Shown: positions 63,868 through 64,000 of the stretch, piece after piece | Position numbering within the stretch: position 1 is the first letter of the stretch | Layout of the letters: the number at the start of each line of letters is the position of its first letter | NCBI GenBank assembly: GCA_024636345.1 | Contig: JAGXHG010000023.1 | Span: forward strand, 39,771 to 103,770 | Reading direction: 5' to 3' | Source of the DNA: Desulfobulbaceae bacterium | GTDB taxonomy: Bacteria > Desulfobacterota > Desulfobulbia > Desulfobulbales > Desulfocapsaceae | Length of the DNA: 64,000 bases | The notes under the pieces: generated by a model | What the model was told of the DNA's origin: nothing | The model's input: the letters and a program-made list of their open reading frames with translations, nothing else | The model's database searches: none | Position numbers and translations under genes: made by a program

Positions 63868-64000
63868 TCAAAATTGAAGTGCAACTCCCAGTGGTGATGC
63901 ACTATAGCGCATCGTCTTACCAAAAAACACCTCAAATGGGGTTTTGAATCCCAAGATTTTACGAGGCCGATGATTGAGGCTATCGACTGCCGATTGCACC
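63868..64000 (-). mobile_element. 3' end of an IS30-family transposase, cut by the window edge
   Basis: The minus strand is open from the right edge to TGA 63870-63868. The protein end includes VDSLNHRPRKILGFKTPFEVFF and, after about 14 more residues, GVALQF. LN-RPRK-LG-KTP-E-F is the final signature of IS30-family transposases, which copy by DDE chemistry. The rest of the element lies outside the window. The left inverted repeat should be within 63700-63867 but I could not fix it. Confidence 0.85.

Overview
The window looks like chromosome from an anaerobic, Gram-negative member of the Desulfobacterota, most likely near the Desulfobulbales. This is judged from gene content, not from a database search. 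Supporting signs are futalosine-route menaquinone genes (MqnB, MqnD), a 12-heme membrane-anchored cytochrome c, a GlcF/LutA-type Fe-S protein, an outer-membrane porin, an AmmeMemoRadiSam radical SAM enzyme, molybdopterin dinucleotide genes, PAS-rich kinases, a mitochondrial-like (spd-type) EF-G and a fused AccA-AccD carboxyltransferase.

Layout. 1-6300: end of a receiver-domain gene, a YihY membrane protein, a duplicated lipoprotein + DUF1456 module whose first DUF1456 copy has decayed, an RluA-type pseudouridine synthase, then on the minus strand an arginyl/leucyl-transferase, AmrS and a relic of glutamate dehydrogenase. 6700-13000: four signalling genes (PAS-GAF protein, PAS kinase, lone receiver, REC-PAS3-kinase-REC hybrid). 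13100-17700: MobB-MobA fusion, MqnD, MqnB, a dispersed hairpin repeat, QueA and an FmdB-like zinc ribbon. 17900-21450: thiS-thiG-thiH and a stand-alone AICAR transformylase. 21650-25400: minus-strand operon of HEAT protein, DinG-like helicase, polyprenyl synthase and a small membrane protein. 25500-31900: receiver-GAF-kinase, MFS exporter, a porin with its own promoter and terminator, an unknown protein and a YceI-like protein.

31900-36350 is accessory in character: gene-poor DNA, a frameshifted IS3-type transposase relic, a Tat-exported superoxide dismutase and a di-heme peroxidase. 36350-57900 is a long, mostly minus-strand housekeeping stretch: multiheme cytochrome, NadE, metallo-beta-lactamase-fold hydrolase, HDOD protein, eukaryote-type HisA, RecA-like ATPase, EF-G, tRNA-Phe, zinc-ribbon protein, NadC, ValS, dGTPase, GlcF-like protein, prfB with its programmed frameshift, Lnt and CorC. 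58200-64000: biotin carboxylase, fused AccA-AccD, a small Cys protein, tRNA-Lys, a truncated metX, a DUF6790-like membrane protein and the end of an IS30-family transposase running off the right edge.

No rRNA, CRISPR array, prophage or recognisable defence island was seen. The least explained items are a two-copy dispersed hairpin repeat whose stems are kept although the sequence changes (16081-16183, 54070-54252), the duplicated and decaying lipoprotein/DUF1456 module, an in-frame 54-nt tandem repeat inside mqnD, and several unknown small proteins (30588, 41775, 42893, 46919, 62177).
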